A stretch of 64,000 nucleotides of DNA from JAKLFA01 sp964450385. GTDB lineage: Bacteria; Omnitrophota; Gorgyraeia; Zapsychrales; JANLHA01. The first letter of the stretch is position 1. Each line of letters opens with the position of its first letter. A model generated the notes under the pieces. It was not told where the DNA came from, ran no database searches, and saw nothing but the letters and a program-made list of their open reading frames with translations. Shown one piece after another: positions 42,530 through 50,766 of this stretch. Where the stretch lies: positions 67,903 to 131,902 of the forward strand of contig CAYVEC010000002.1 of the NCBI GenBank assembly GCA_964450385.1, given 5' to 3'. A program made the translations under genes and the position numbers.

Positions 42530-44015
42530 CCCCTAGCTCCTTTCTCTCCTGTCCTTGCCCGGCCATCCCTGACCGAAGATATTTCAAAAATTCATCAACA
42601 ACGCGGGGATGAAACTGCTGCCCCCGATTCCGCCGGATCTCCTCGATCGCAGTCTCCCGCGACAGGGCCGCCCGATACGCCCGATCAGTCGTCATCGCGT
42701 CATACGCATCGGCCACGGCCAGGATCTGGGCGTACAGATTGATCCCCTCTCCGGCGAGCTGATCCGGGTATCCCGTGCCATCATAATGTTCATGGTGCCC
42801 TCGGACAATCGCAAGGAGCTCTTTGTCGAAGACCGCGGATCGAAGAATGTCCTCACCGATGGCCGGATGCTGATGAATGAGGTCCCACTCCTCAGGGGTC
42901 AGCGTCTCTTTTTTATTCAAGACCGAATCCTGAATCGCGAGTTTCCCGATATCATGGAGCTGAGCCGCTTCCCAGATAAGTTCCACCGCGTGTTCGTCAA
43001 GCCCCATTGTCTTTGCGATCCCGGCGGCATACCCCGCGACCCGGTCCGAATGCCCACGTGTATAAATATCCTTGGCCTCTAGGATCCGGATCATGGACTG
43101 CATCGCGCGGTAAAAATAATGATGGGTCTTTTTCCGTGAGAGCCACAAGGCCCGCGCCATCCGGTTAAAATCGCTGGCAAGGCCAGCAACCTCGTCATGC
43201 CCGGAATCGTCAACGCGGAACGTGAACTCGCCCTTACTGATCCGCCGCGTCCCCTCGGCAAGATCCTCGATCCTTCGGGTGATCCACCCCGAAAGGGCGA
43301 TCCCAAGGCCAACAGCGATCGCAATCCCCGCGCCCAGGACGGCAATCCCGCGCCGATGGACAAGGCGTCTCACCGCGTAGACATCATCCGCAGTCACATC
43401 AACTCCAAGGACCGCCACCGGTTCCCCGTGTTGATTTCGAATCGGGGCATACCCTGAAAGAAGGCTCCCCCACTCATCTGAGCCGAGACGGGTATCCGCA
43501 GTCGGACCATCAAAGGCCTTCATCATCTCAGGGAACCGCGAGGCATCATACCGGGCCCCGGGATAACATTCCTGACCCCGACGAACGTCCTGCCCGCCGC
43601 CCTCCGCGTCAGGGTCAACTACGAACTGCCAGATCCCCTGTTCCTCGGTCCGGGTCATGATATACACAAACCGCACCGGCGGATTGGCGTCGAGGATCCG
43701 CTTGAGCTTCTGTAAGGTCGCCTGATAGGCCGGAGACTCAACCCCCTCCCGCGTCAACGGGATTTCCTCAAGCCGATCCCCATCAATGAATAAGGCCGCG
43801 GTCTGGGCGACGACCTTCAATTTATCGCGGAGCTGGTCAAACTGGGCATCAAGGGCATAAGAATAAATAAAGGCATTACTCAAGGCCACGACCGTGACCG
43901 TACTCGCGATCAAGGCCGCCGTGACCTTCCAACGGAAACTTCCGCGGGCGAGGATCCGTGCCCCAGGTCCCACCTGCCGTCGACGTCTCACGCCCTTGCT
44001 TCCCGTACCGATCAT
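42513..44015 (-). CDS. Membrane sensor with HAMP and HD-GYP domain
   Basis: 500 residues. A membrane helix near 29-50, a periplasmic sensor of about 170 residues (VRFVYIMTRTEEQGIWQFVV, GYAPIRNQHGEPVAVLGVDV, cache-like), a second helix (VLGAGIAIAVGLGIALSGWI), HAMP (RIEDLAEGTRRISKGEFTFR), then HD-GYP from about 300: RGHSDRVAGYAAGI, QLHDIGKLAI and HHEHYDGTGYPDQL. HD-GYP proteins hydrolyse c-di-GMP; the catalytic His-Asp and the GYP loop are intact. The next gene upstream is a second HD-GYP protein. The sensed signal is unknown; the cache domain points to a small external ligand. Confidence 0.92.
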   Translation of the reverse strand: MIGTGSKGVRRRRQVGPGARILARGSFRWKVTAALIASTVTVVALSNAFIYSYALDAQFDQLRDKLKVVAQTAALFIDGDRLEEIPLTREGVESPAYQATLQKLKRILDANPPVRFVYIMTRTEEQGIWQFVVDPDAEGGGQDVRRGQECYPGARYDASRFPEMMKAFDGPTADTRLGSDEWGSLLSGYAPIRNQHGEPVAVLGVDVTADDVYAVRRLVHRRGIAVLGAGIAIAVGLGIALSGWITRRIEDLAEGTRRISKGEFTFRVDDSGHDEVAGLASDFNRMARALWLSRKKTHHYFYRAMQSMIRILEAKDIYTRGHSDRVAGYAAGIAKTMGLDEHAVELIWEAAQLHDIGKLAIQDSVLNKKETLTPEEWDLIHQHPAIGEDILRSAVFDKELLAIVRGHHEHYDGTGYPDQLAGEGINLYAQILAVADAYDAMTTDRAYRAALSRETAIEEIRRNRGQQFHPRVVDEFLKYLRSGMAGQGQERKELGDVADA

Positions 44016-44043
44016 CTAGCCGCCCCCGATTCTCTCCGATGAG

Positions 44044-44907
44044 CTACCGTCCCCAGAGTCCGCCGTCTTTTTTGATCAATCTCAACAAAAATTGAACAAC
44101 TGTCTCATCAAACTGCGTCCCAGCCCCGCGGGTCAACTCATCCAGGATCGTCTCCTTGGAAAGGGCCGCCCGATAAAATGTGGTCGTATTCATCTCGTCA
44201 AAGGCCTCGCAGACCGCGATGATCCGTGACTCAAGCGGGATGTCCGCCCCACGCTTCCCATCGGGATATCCTGTCCCGTCCCAACGCTCATGATGGTGGC
44301 GGATCGCCGCGCGCTCAAGATGAAGAAATTTTAACGGCCGGAGGATCTCGTCACCGAGGATCGTATGCCGATTGATCTTCTCACGCTCCTCCGGAGAGAG
44401 GGCCCCGGACTTTTTAAGGATCTCATCATCGATAACGAGTTTCCCAAGATCGTGCAACAGGGCGGCCCGACGGATCGATTCAACAGTGTCCGCCGAGAGC
44501 CCCATCTCGTTTCCAATCAAAACAGCGAGGCGCGCGACCCGGGCCGAGTGCCCGTGAAGATACAGCGCGCGGCGTTCAACAAGATTAATTAACGAAGCAA
44601 TCGTTTCCACCTCGGCATTCTCAAGCCGCACATAGGCGCTCAATAACTCATCATTCATGGCCTGAACGCGTTCGCGCTCGCCGACCTCGCGCATCCAGAG
44701 ATGGCCAATGAGGGCCAAGACGATCATCAGGATAATCTTCTCCGAGATCTCGCTCATCTCGGGCGCGGTGAAGACGATCGCGAGCTGAACGCAAACGAGA
44801 AAAAAAATTCCGCCCATCAACCACATCTTGAGGCGATTATTATATGAGACCGCTGCCTCAAGCAGTCGGCTGTGCTGATACACCCCAGGTTCCTGATCAA
44901 CGTTCAT
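44044..44907 (-). CDS. Membrane HD-GYP phosphodiesterase
   Basis: 287 residues from ATG 44907 (GAGGGGGC upstream; the frame stays open to 44961 into the previous gene). Two membrane helices near the N-terminus (LMGGIFFLVCVQLAIVFTA, KIILMIVLALIGHLWM), a short coiled coil, then HD-GYP with HGHSARVARLAVLIG, LLHDLGKLVIDD and HHHERWDGTGYPDGK. No HAMP or large sensor domain. It precedes the HAMP-HD-GYP gene by 28 bases. Likely a c-di-GMP phosphodiesterase. Confidence 0.9.
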   Translation of the reverse strand: MNVDQEPGVYQHSRLLEAAVSYNNRLKMWLMGGIFFLVCVQLAIVFTAPEMSEISEKIILMIVLALIGHLWMREVGERERVQAMNDELLSAYVRLENAEVETIASLINLVERRALYLHGHSARVARLAVLIGNEMGLSADTVESIRRAALLHDLGKLVIDDEILKKSGALSPEEREKINRHTILGDEILRPLKFLHLERAAIRHHHERWDGTGYPDGKRGADIPLESRIIAVCEAFDEMNTTTFYRAALSKETILDELTRGAGTQFDETVVQFLLRLIKKDGGLWGR

Positions 44908-44941
44908 GTTCTGCCCCCTCACGCAGGATGAATGAGCTTCT

Positions 44942-46237
44942 TCAAAAACTGTACCGCGCACGAAGATAAATGTTTTTGTTTTTTTTCATTTGGGCGAACT
45001 CGGTTGTCTGCCCTTCTCCCCAGGGGACGTTCGCGCCCAGCGTCACCTTCCACCGGTCCGTCACATCATACTGAATGCTCGGCCGAAGGTATCCATCCTC
45101 ATCCGACGGCGAATAAAAATGAAACACCGAGACCGCTACGGTCTGATTCTTATAAAGCTTCGTGACCCGCTGTGTCAAGAGATGCCGGCCCTGGTCATAT
45201 CTGAGGTCCGAGGAAAGAAGATTGTCTTCATAGGCCCCGTAATCAAGCCGATGTTCATAAAGATACTGAACCCCCACGCGCCAATCTCCCCCGAGGTCTC
45301 GTTCATAACCAGCGAGGGTCTTCACCATGGAATTTTCGATGAGCCGGTTGTCGCCGGCATCATCCTCGCGTGAGTTATAATAGCCCGCCTCGAGATTCCC
45401 GATCCCCCCGAAGGCCGGTCCTCTGAGGCTCCCACCATAGACATCCAACCGACGGTAAAAAAGCTCGTGCGCTGCCTCATCCTTAATGCTCGACGCGTTC
45501 TTATCAAATCCCCGAAAGGCATAGAGCGCGGCCTCATGGCTGCCGACCCCTCGATAGAGCCGAAGGGCATACTCGGCATTCGATAACTGACGGGCTGGTT
45601 CCACAAGCCGCCGGTCCGAAGCGCAGCCGGCGATCTCACCTTCAAAAAGGTCGTAAAAGGAGAGCCGGTCCCCGTCGGGCTGAAGATTCGGTTGAAAAGC
45701 GGCCGCCACGATATCCAGATTCGCGGCCTCATGAAAGAGGGAGACGCGGACCGCGTCCGACGGCCGTTTCAGATACTCATCATCGCGCCCTGAAAAGAAC
45801 GAGATATAATCCTTCGGAAAAAGGTCATTCACAAAAAGATAATCACCCGTCCCCCAAGTCAGGACCTGACGGCCCGCCCGGACATCCATCCGTTCAAGCG
45901 GGCTGAACGACAGATTGGCCTCGCGAACCTCGACGGCGGTCTTCGCGCCAAAATATCCATCAACCGTCCCGTCCGCCTTAAGATTCACGACCGCATTCTT
46001 TTCAGCCAGAAAATTCTCACCCTCCCAAAAATACTGGGTTTTGAACTGCAGACGCTGCTCGAGAAAATGATAATCACTGTGTTTGGTATCGATCGAGTCG
46101 TCGGTTCGGACCCCGGCCGCCGTCTCGGCAAAGCCGTGAACTCCGGTCCACGCAGCGTCCGCCGGACCCGCGGCCCCGACCGCACACCCGGCAGCAAGAC
46201 ACAGCGAAATAACGATTTCTCTCATCATCGGATCCAT
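44942..46237 (-). CDS. Outer-membrane beta-barrel protein of the export cluster
   Basis: 431 residues. Signal peptide ISLCLAAGCAVGAAGPADA, then alternating amphipathic strands (DYHFLEQRLQFKTQYFW, DVRAGRQVLTWGTGDYLFVND) and a C-terminal strand ending in YLRARYSF, an outer-membrane barrel signature with terminal Phe. The RAGRQVLTWG motif and the overall pattern recall the DUF1302 barrels that accompany MMPL exporters. It overlaps the LolA-like gene by 13 bases. Probably an outer-membrane partner for the substrate moved by the next two gene products. Confidence 0.75.
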   Translation of the reverse strand: MDPMMREIVISLCLAAGCAVGAAGPADAAWTGVHGFAETAAGVRTDDSIDTKHSDYHFLEQRLQFKTQYFWEGENFLAEKNAVVNLKADGTVDGYFGAKTAVEVREANLSFSPLERMDVRAGRQVLTWGTGDYLFVNDLFPKDYISFFSGRDDEYLKRPSDAVRVSLFHEAANLDIVAAAFQPNLQPDGDRLSFYDLFEGEIAGCASDRRLVEPARQLSNAEYALRLYRGVGSHEAALYAFRGFDKNASSIKDEAAHELFYRRLDVYGGSLRGPAFGGIGNLEAGYYNSREDDAGDNRLIENSMVKTLAGYERDLGGDWRVGVQYLYEHRLDYGAYEDNLLSSDLRYDQGRHLLTQRVTKLYKNQTVAVSVFHFYSPSDEDGYLRPSIQYDVTDRWKVTLGANVPWGEGQTTEFAQMKKNKNIYLRARYSF

Positions 46238-47031
46238 TGCGCCGGCGGCGTCCTTAAAAACCGTTCCGTAAAGATATCATCGGTCAGACCCACGTCATAG
46301 CGGATGTTGGAAAAATCCATCAGCGTATTCCCGCCGCGGACGAGGTCCGTGGCCCGCGATTGGACGACCGTCCAGTGGCCGTCGATCTCCTGGACATCAA
46401 GGGCCTCGATCCGGCGGATCACCGCACCTTTCGCGTCATAATATTCCGCCTTAGACGGCATGAACGTCGCCTTGTCGATCCAAACAGAATAAGAACTGAA
46501 CTCCGCCTCGCGTCCGGGCTTCGGCGTATTCTTGACAACATAATGGGTCTCGGTCTCGTCAACGAGCTCATGGACATCGGCCTCAAGGCTCCGGCCCGAG
46601 ACATCCTCATAGACAAAATGAGAGCCAACGAAACTCGATCGCTTATCACTCGCGGCCACGCGTCGGACAAGATCCAGGGCCGGGAGGAACAGCCAGCGGT
46701 CATCATCGCTCGCCCCGGTCTTTTTCCAGACCATATAGACCATCCGAGCCACATCAGCCGGCTTGCGGAAATACACATAAAATTTCTGTTCCCCACCATC
46801 GGTGACATTCTTCCTCAGGATACGGAACTCACGCACGCGGCTCCGTCCCTGGCTGTCCACGATCGTCATCGTGACGTCCGTGCTCCCGTCATTCCCCGCG
46901 TAATGCGCGACGCGGTTCGCCCGCGCCACGATCTCCTCAACCTCGAGACACCATCCCTGCCCCGCCCACCAAACCACGATCATCCCGGCGGCAGCAAGGA
47001 GCGCTCCCCAGCGACCTGTCCGTTTATCCAT
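46225..47031 (-). CDS. LolA-like periplasmic lipid-carrier protein of exporter cluster
   Basis: 268 residues with a signal peptide (ALLAAAGMIVVWWAGQGWCLE). Mature sequence fits the outer-membrane lipoprotein-sorting-like family found beside MMPL/HAE3 transporters: EEIVARANRVAHYAGNDGS, RSRVREFRILRKN, YFRKPADVARMVYMVW, RWLFLPALDLVRRV and the C-terminal DFSNIRYDVGLTDDIFTERF. This fold is LolA-like, an open beta-sheet that shields a hydrophobic ligand. It overlaps the transporter by eight bases and the barrel gene by 13. Confidence 0.78.
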   Translation of the reverse strand: MDKRTGRWGALLAAAGMIVVWWAGQGWCLEVEEIVARANRVAHYAGNDGSTDVTMTIVDSQGRSRVREFRILRKNVTDGGEQKFYVYFRKPADVARMVYMVWKKTGASDDDRWLFLPALDLVRRVAASDKRSSFVGSHFVYEDVSGRSLEADVHELVDETETHYVVKNTPKPGREAEFSSYSVWIDKATFMPSKAEYYDAKGAVIRRIEALDVQEIDGHWTVVQSRATDLVRGGNTLMDFSNIRYDVGLTDDIFTERFLRTPPAQWIR

Positions 47032-49543
47032 TCATTCCCTCCTCCGTTTTGCACCGCGTTCTCCCTGACAGCCTCCGGCATATTCCAGCAGCCGCAGCAA
47101 TGATCCCGATCTCTACAAAGACAGTCGGCCGCCATCCAAGCGGCGAATATCCGATCAGGACATACGCAACCGCGGCCGCAACAAACCCGGCCGACAGCAC
47201 GCACGCCCCGCAATGGCATCCCGTGCCGCCGCGGGGGTCTTCAAAAAAGGCCTTCGGCACAAGGGTCGCAAGGGCCGGCAGAAGAAACAGCGTCGAGAGA
47301 CTCGAGACCGCCATGATCATGAACATAAAGAATCCCACCGTCTTATATGGAACGAGCGGCGCGGCCAGGAGTGGAAGGAATCCGATCGCCACGACCAGGG
47401 CATTCCGGATGATCGCGCGGCCCGGGCCCTGAAACATCTCATCCGCTGTTTTTTCCCAACTGCCGGTCTCACGATACAGCTCAAGGGCCCGCTGAATAAA
47501 ATGAATCGCAAAATCAACCGACAACCCAAGCGTCAGCGCCGAGAGCACCGCGACAGGCATATCATAGTCTTTTCCGAAAAATCCGAGCAGGCTATAGATA
47601 AAGAGGATCGTAACCGTAAGCGGGATCATCGACAGCAAGGCCTTGAGCGGCGAACGGAAGAGATAAAGCATCATGAACAGGACAATAATGTAGGACCCGA
47701 TAAAATTATTCAGCATCCCCTTCACCATATTATCCTGCCAGATCACATTAATATACGTCGAGCCCGCCCACTTATACGTGACCTGATAGGGCGGAGGATT
47801 ATTGGCGATATAGTCATCAACAAACGCGAGCACCCGGACCATGTCTTTATTGTCCCCGCTCTTCAGCTGGAACCAGATGTTGGTCTTGCTGTAATCCGGG
47901 GTCGTCATGTGCCAAACATCGTCGGGCCGGTGGGAATTTTCGAATGAAATAAGGCACTGGGCCACGGCCGCCTTTGAATCAGGGATCCGCTCATCACGTG
48001 GATTCCCTCCAAGCAGCTCATAATAGACCTTCTTCACCACATCCCCCAGTGAGGTTGTCTTCCCAACGAGCCCGGTCCCGGCCAAGGCCTGCTGAAACCG
48101 TTCCAGGTATCTCAGCATCGCCGGCTCAATAAAAAGTTCTTCCTCAGAATCGCGCGACTCAAAAACCAGATACGACTCATATGTTCCGGCAAAATGACGG
48201 TTCAAGACCCGGTCCGCGACCCGGAGCGGGTGCGCGGTGTTAAACCACCGGACCGGATTGTCATTCACCTGAACGCGGCTGATCCCATAAAGCGACACCG
48301 CGACGACCATCACCGAAACGATAAGGACCGCCTTGGCCCGCCGAAGACAGACCCTCTTCATCCAGCCGAGAATGCGATCGATCAGATGTCCGCCCGACTC
48401 TTCCGGATGCCCGAAATCCACAAAACGCCGTTCTGGGATGAGCATAATATAGGCCGGAATAAACACCATGGTCAGGATCCAGGCGATCGCAATCCCGATC
48501 GCGACAAAAACACCAAAGACCTGGACCGGCGGGATATCAGAGAATGACAAGGAGACAAACCCCGCGATCGAGGTCAGCGATGTATAGAGCATCGGGGTGA
48601 ACAGCTCCTCAAAAACGACCCGGATCGTTTTCGGCCGGTCATTAAAGGTCCTGTATTTATCAAAAAATTCACTCAAGATATGGACCGAATCAAGGACCGC
48701 GATCGGCATGAGGAAAATCGGGATCATCGAGCTCATGATGTGCACAGGATACCCAAAGGCCATGAGCAACCCCATGGATATCACGACCGTGACCAGGGCC
48801 ACGAGCATCGGGCCAATGATCAAAACCGCAGATTTAAAAAAGATCCACATGAGCACAAAGATGACAAGACCGGCCAGAGGGGCCGAGATCGCCATCTGTT
48901 TAAACATCTCCACCCCGAACTGATCCTCGGCCACCGGGAGACCTGTGACATAATAGCGCTCCGCACCCTGTTCTCCGGCGACGATCTTTCGGATCGCCTG
49001 AGCCACGGCATAACTGAGGGTCTTTTTCTCGATCGGGACATAAACCGCGACCGCCTGGCCGTCGCTCGAGACAATGCTGTCGCGGAACATCGGGTGCGCC
49101 TCAGCCCGTTCACGCGTCTGCCGGGCCTCCTCGCGCGACTTCGGAGGCGCCGACATCAGCCATTGGAATTCCACAGTTCCGAGATCCGCCTGACGGACAT
49201 CATCGCGTGTCGAAAGGGTGATGATCTCCGGGACAATAACGCCCGGGATCTTTTTGATCTCTTCGGTAATCCGATAGAGCTTCTCTAAAGTCTGGGGATT
49301 AAAGACACCGTCCGGGTCCGCGTCATTGACTACACCGAGCACGACAAAATCGTACAGAGCGAATTCGGCCCGAACCTGCCGATGCGTCACCTTCACGGGT
49401 GCCTGGTCAGAAAGCATGTTCTGAGGGTCCGTATCCACCCTGATCCGGGGGAACTGGGCGATCGAGACCACGACCGCGAACACGGCGAGGGCCATGATGT
49501 GCTTCGGATAGCGCATCGCAACATTTAGAACCTTTGTCAACAT
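47024..49543 (-). CDS. MMPL/RND-superfamily (HAE3) lipid exporter
   Basis: 839 residues from ATG 49543 (GGGGAGGAAGGG upstream). Twelve helices in two repeats, each with a large periplasmic loop. IPIFLMPIAVLDSVHILSEF in repeat one and ALTLGLSVDFAIHFIQRAL in repeat two hold the membrane Asp residues of the proton relay. Members of this HAE3 branch move hopanoids or other lipids. With the LolA-like carrier and barrel encoded next to it, a cross-envelope lipid pathway is likely (inference). The C-terminus has a Cys-containing stretch (GTGCHCGACVL) and an extra pair of helices. Confidence 0.88.
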   Translation of the reverse strand: MLTKVLNVAMRYPKHIMALAVFAVVVSIAQFPRIRVDTDPQNMLSDQAPVKVTHRQVRAEFALYDFVVLGVVNDADPDGVFNPQTLEKLYRITEEIKKIPGVIVPEIITLSTRDDVRQADLGTVEFQWLMSAPPKSREEARQTRERAEAHPMFRDSIVSSDGQAVAVYVPIEKKTLSYAVAQAIRKIVAGEQGAERYYVTGLPVAEDQFGVEMFKQMAISAPLAGLVIFVLMWIFFKSAVLIIGPMLVALVTVVISMGLLMAFGYPVHIMSSMIPIFLMPIAVLDSVHILSEFFDKYRTFNDRPKTIRVVFEELFTPMLYTSLTSIAGFVSLSFSDIPPVQVFGVFVAIGIAIAWILTMVFIPAYIMLIPERRFVDFGHPEESGGHLIDRILGWMKRVCLRRAKAVLIVSVMVVAVSLYGISRVQVNDNPVRWFNTAHPLRVADRVLNRHFAGTYESYLVFESRDSEEELFIEPAMLRYLERFQQALAGTGLVGKTTSLGDVVKKVYYELLGGNPRDERIPDSKAAVAQCLISFENSHRPDDVWHMTTPDYSKTNIWFQLKSGDNKDMVRVLAFVDDYIANNPPPYQVTYKWAGSTYINVIWQDNMVKGMLNNFIGSYIIVLFMMLYLFRSPLKALLSMIPLTVTILFIYSLLGFFGKDYDMPVAVLSALTLGLSVDFAIHFIQRALELYRETGSWEKTADEMFQGPGRAIIRNALVVAIGFLPLLAAPLVPYKTVGFFMFMIMAVSSLSTLFLLPALATLVPKAFFEDPRGGTGCHCGACVLSAGFVAAAVAYVLIGYSPLGWRPTVFVEIGIIAAAAGICRRLSGRTRCKTEEGMNG

Positions 49544-49658
49544 ACCCTTCCTCCCCTTCGTCTCTTTATGCGAACGGCTTCCGACTCTAGCAGATAAAAG
49601 CCGTGTGTATTTTAACAAATCCTATAGAGTTGTCGAAGGATAATTTCTCCCTCTCTTG

Positions 49659-49698
49659 GAATAAAAATAAAAAAGGCGGCCGGATATCCAGCCGCCTT
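49659..49698 (-). terminator. Rho-independent terminator of PEP-CTERM gene 1
   Basis: AAGGCGGC/GCCGCCTT stem whose loop itself contains GGATATCC; the minus strand continues TTTTTTATTTTTATT. About 25 bases past the stop of the PEP-CTERM gene. Confidence 0.9.
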
Positions 49699-49722
49699 GA
49701 ACAAACATGATTTTTTTACCTC

Positions 49723-50568
49723 TTACAAACTCCGTCTCCGCCGAGCGAACGCGCCAAGCGCCCCAGCCCCAAGGAGCACGAGGCTCATGGGTTCCGGCAC
49801 TGCCTGCGGGGCCTCGGGATTCTCATCGCGGTCGATAAACCCGCCGCCGACATCCCAGCGGGCAAGCCACCCGCCAAAGGCCTCACCGTCAGGAACACTC
49901 GCGATAACCGCATCAAAACTCACCGTCCCGTCCTCCCGGATCTCGCCTTCACCGTTCAAGGTGTATTGAAGCATCTTTTCCCTGCATCCCGGATCAACGC
50001 AATAATCCGAATATACCGTATAATACCGGGTATTTAAGATACCGGTGGTCGGATTCTCATAAAAAGTGTAATACTTTAATTCAAACTGAAGGACAAACTG
50101 CAGATGATCATTTGCGGAATCCGTTGTCCCTGCGAAATCATAATCATATGAAAAAGCGGGAAAGATCATACTGCTCGGAAAATTAAAGAACTGGGCCCGG
50201 CCATAAAAATCCACATTACCAAGAGCAGAGGTTGTAGCCCCGTCCGGCGTCTGATAAACCGCCTCAAAGGCCGATCCGCCATTACTCAACGCCGTCCCAG
50301 TCAGCGAACTATACCCATCCGTCCTGGGCAAGGCATTATTCAGATAGACCGTGCCCTGCGGCGCCCAAGGGAACGACTCACTATGAGTACTATAATTATA
50401 GTAAGAAAGATAGCCAAACCGCCCATCCGTGTACGTCGACTGGCTGGTGCCCGGGGTTACGCCCCATGAAAAATTAACAACACCATTCCCCGTCACCATG
50501 GCATGCGCGGGCTGAATACCGAGGACTAAAGAAACAATTAAGAAGAGAACCGCTCGTTTATTCATCAT
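49723..50568 (-). CDS. PEP-CTERM sorting-domain exported protein 1
   Basis: About 281 residues from ATG 50568 (50565 also possible). Signal peptide RAVLFLIVSLVLGIQPAHA. Low-complexity Ser/Thr/Tyr/Gly-rich middle (YTDGRFGYLSYYNYSTHSE), beta-rich. The C-terminus has the PEP-CTERM signal: VPEP, a hydrophobic span MSLVLLGAGALGAFA and the basic end RRRRSL, normally removed by an exosortase. No exosortase gene is in this window. A shared promoter box with PEP-CTERM gene 2 lies upstream. The likely destination is the outer surface or extracellular matrix. Confidence 0.88.
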   Translation of the reverse strand: MMNKRAVLFLIVSLVLGIQPAHAMVTGNGVVNFSWGVTPGTSQSTYTDGRFGYLSYYNYSTHSESFPWAPQGTVYLNNALPRTDGYSSLTGTALSNGGSAFEAVYQTPDGATTSALGNVDFYGRAQFFNFPSSMIFPAFSYDYDFAGTTDSANDHLQFVLQFELKYYTFYENPTTGILNTRYYTVYSDYCVDPGCREKMLQYTLNGEGEIREDGTVSFDAVIASVPDGEAFGGWLARWDVGGGFIDRDENPEAPQAVPEPMSLVLLGAGALGAFARRRRSL

Positions 50569-50571
50569 GAA

Positions 50572-50619
50572 GCCCTCAAGAGCATTTTTGATTTTTATAT
50601 ATAATATATACTTGAGGGC
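50572..50619 (-). promoter_or_regulatory. Inverted repeat masking the ribosome site of PEP-CTERM gene 1
   Basis: GCCCTCAAG at 50611-50619 and its exact complement CTTGAGGGC at 50572-50580 (both as on the minus strand) enclose 30 AT-rich bases. The second arm contains the GAGGG that would be the Shine-Dalgarno, three to four bases before the ATG. Folding in RNA would hide it; as DNA it could be an operator near +1. Confidence 0.5.
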
Positions 50620-50622
50620 TAA

Positions 50623-50682
50623 AATATAGCATATGGCAGGAACGAATGTCAATGGGACAACCCCTCCCCAACCCAGACAGAA
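50623..50682 (-). promoter_or_regulatory. Promoter and conserved upstream box of PEP-CTERM gene 1
   Basis: TTGACA (50647-50652) and TATATT (50623-50628) with an 18-base spacer. Directly upstream is a 30-base box that matches the one before the other PEP-CTERM gene (59424-59459) at 24 positions without gaps; with the -35 the identity is 30 of 36. It holds two TGTC sites 20 bases apart. Confidence 0.8.
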
Positions 50683-50766
50683 GAAAGATGCATAACTAAT
50701 GATTTTTGAAGCGATTTTAAACGAATATGAATGATAGTCCGGTCAACAAACCGTTACAGGGGGGGC

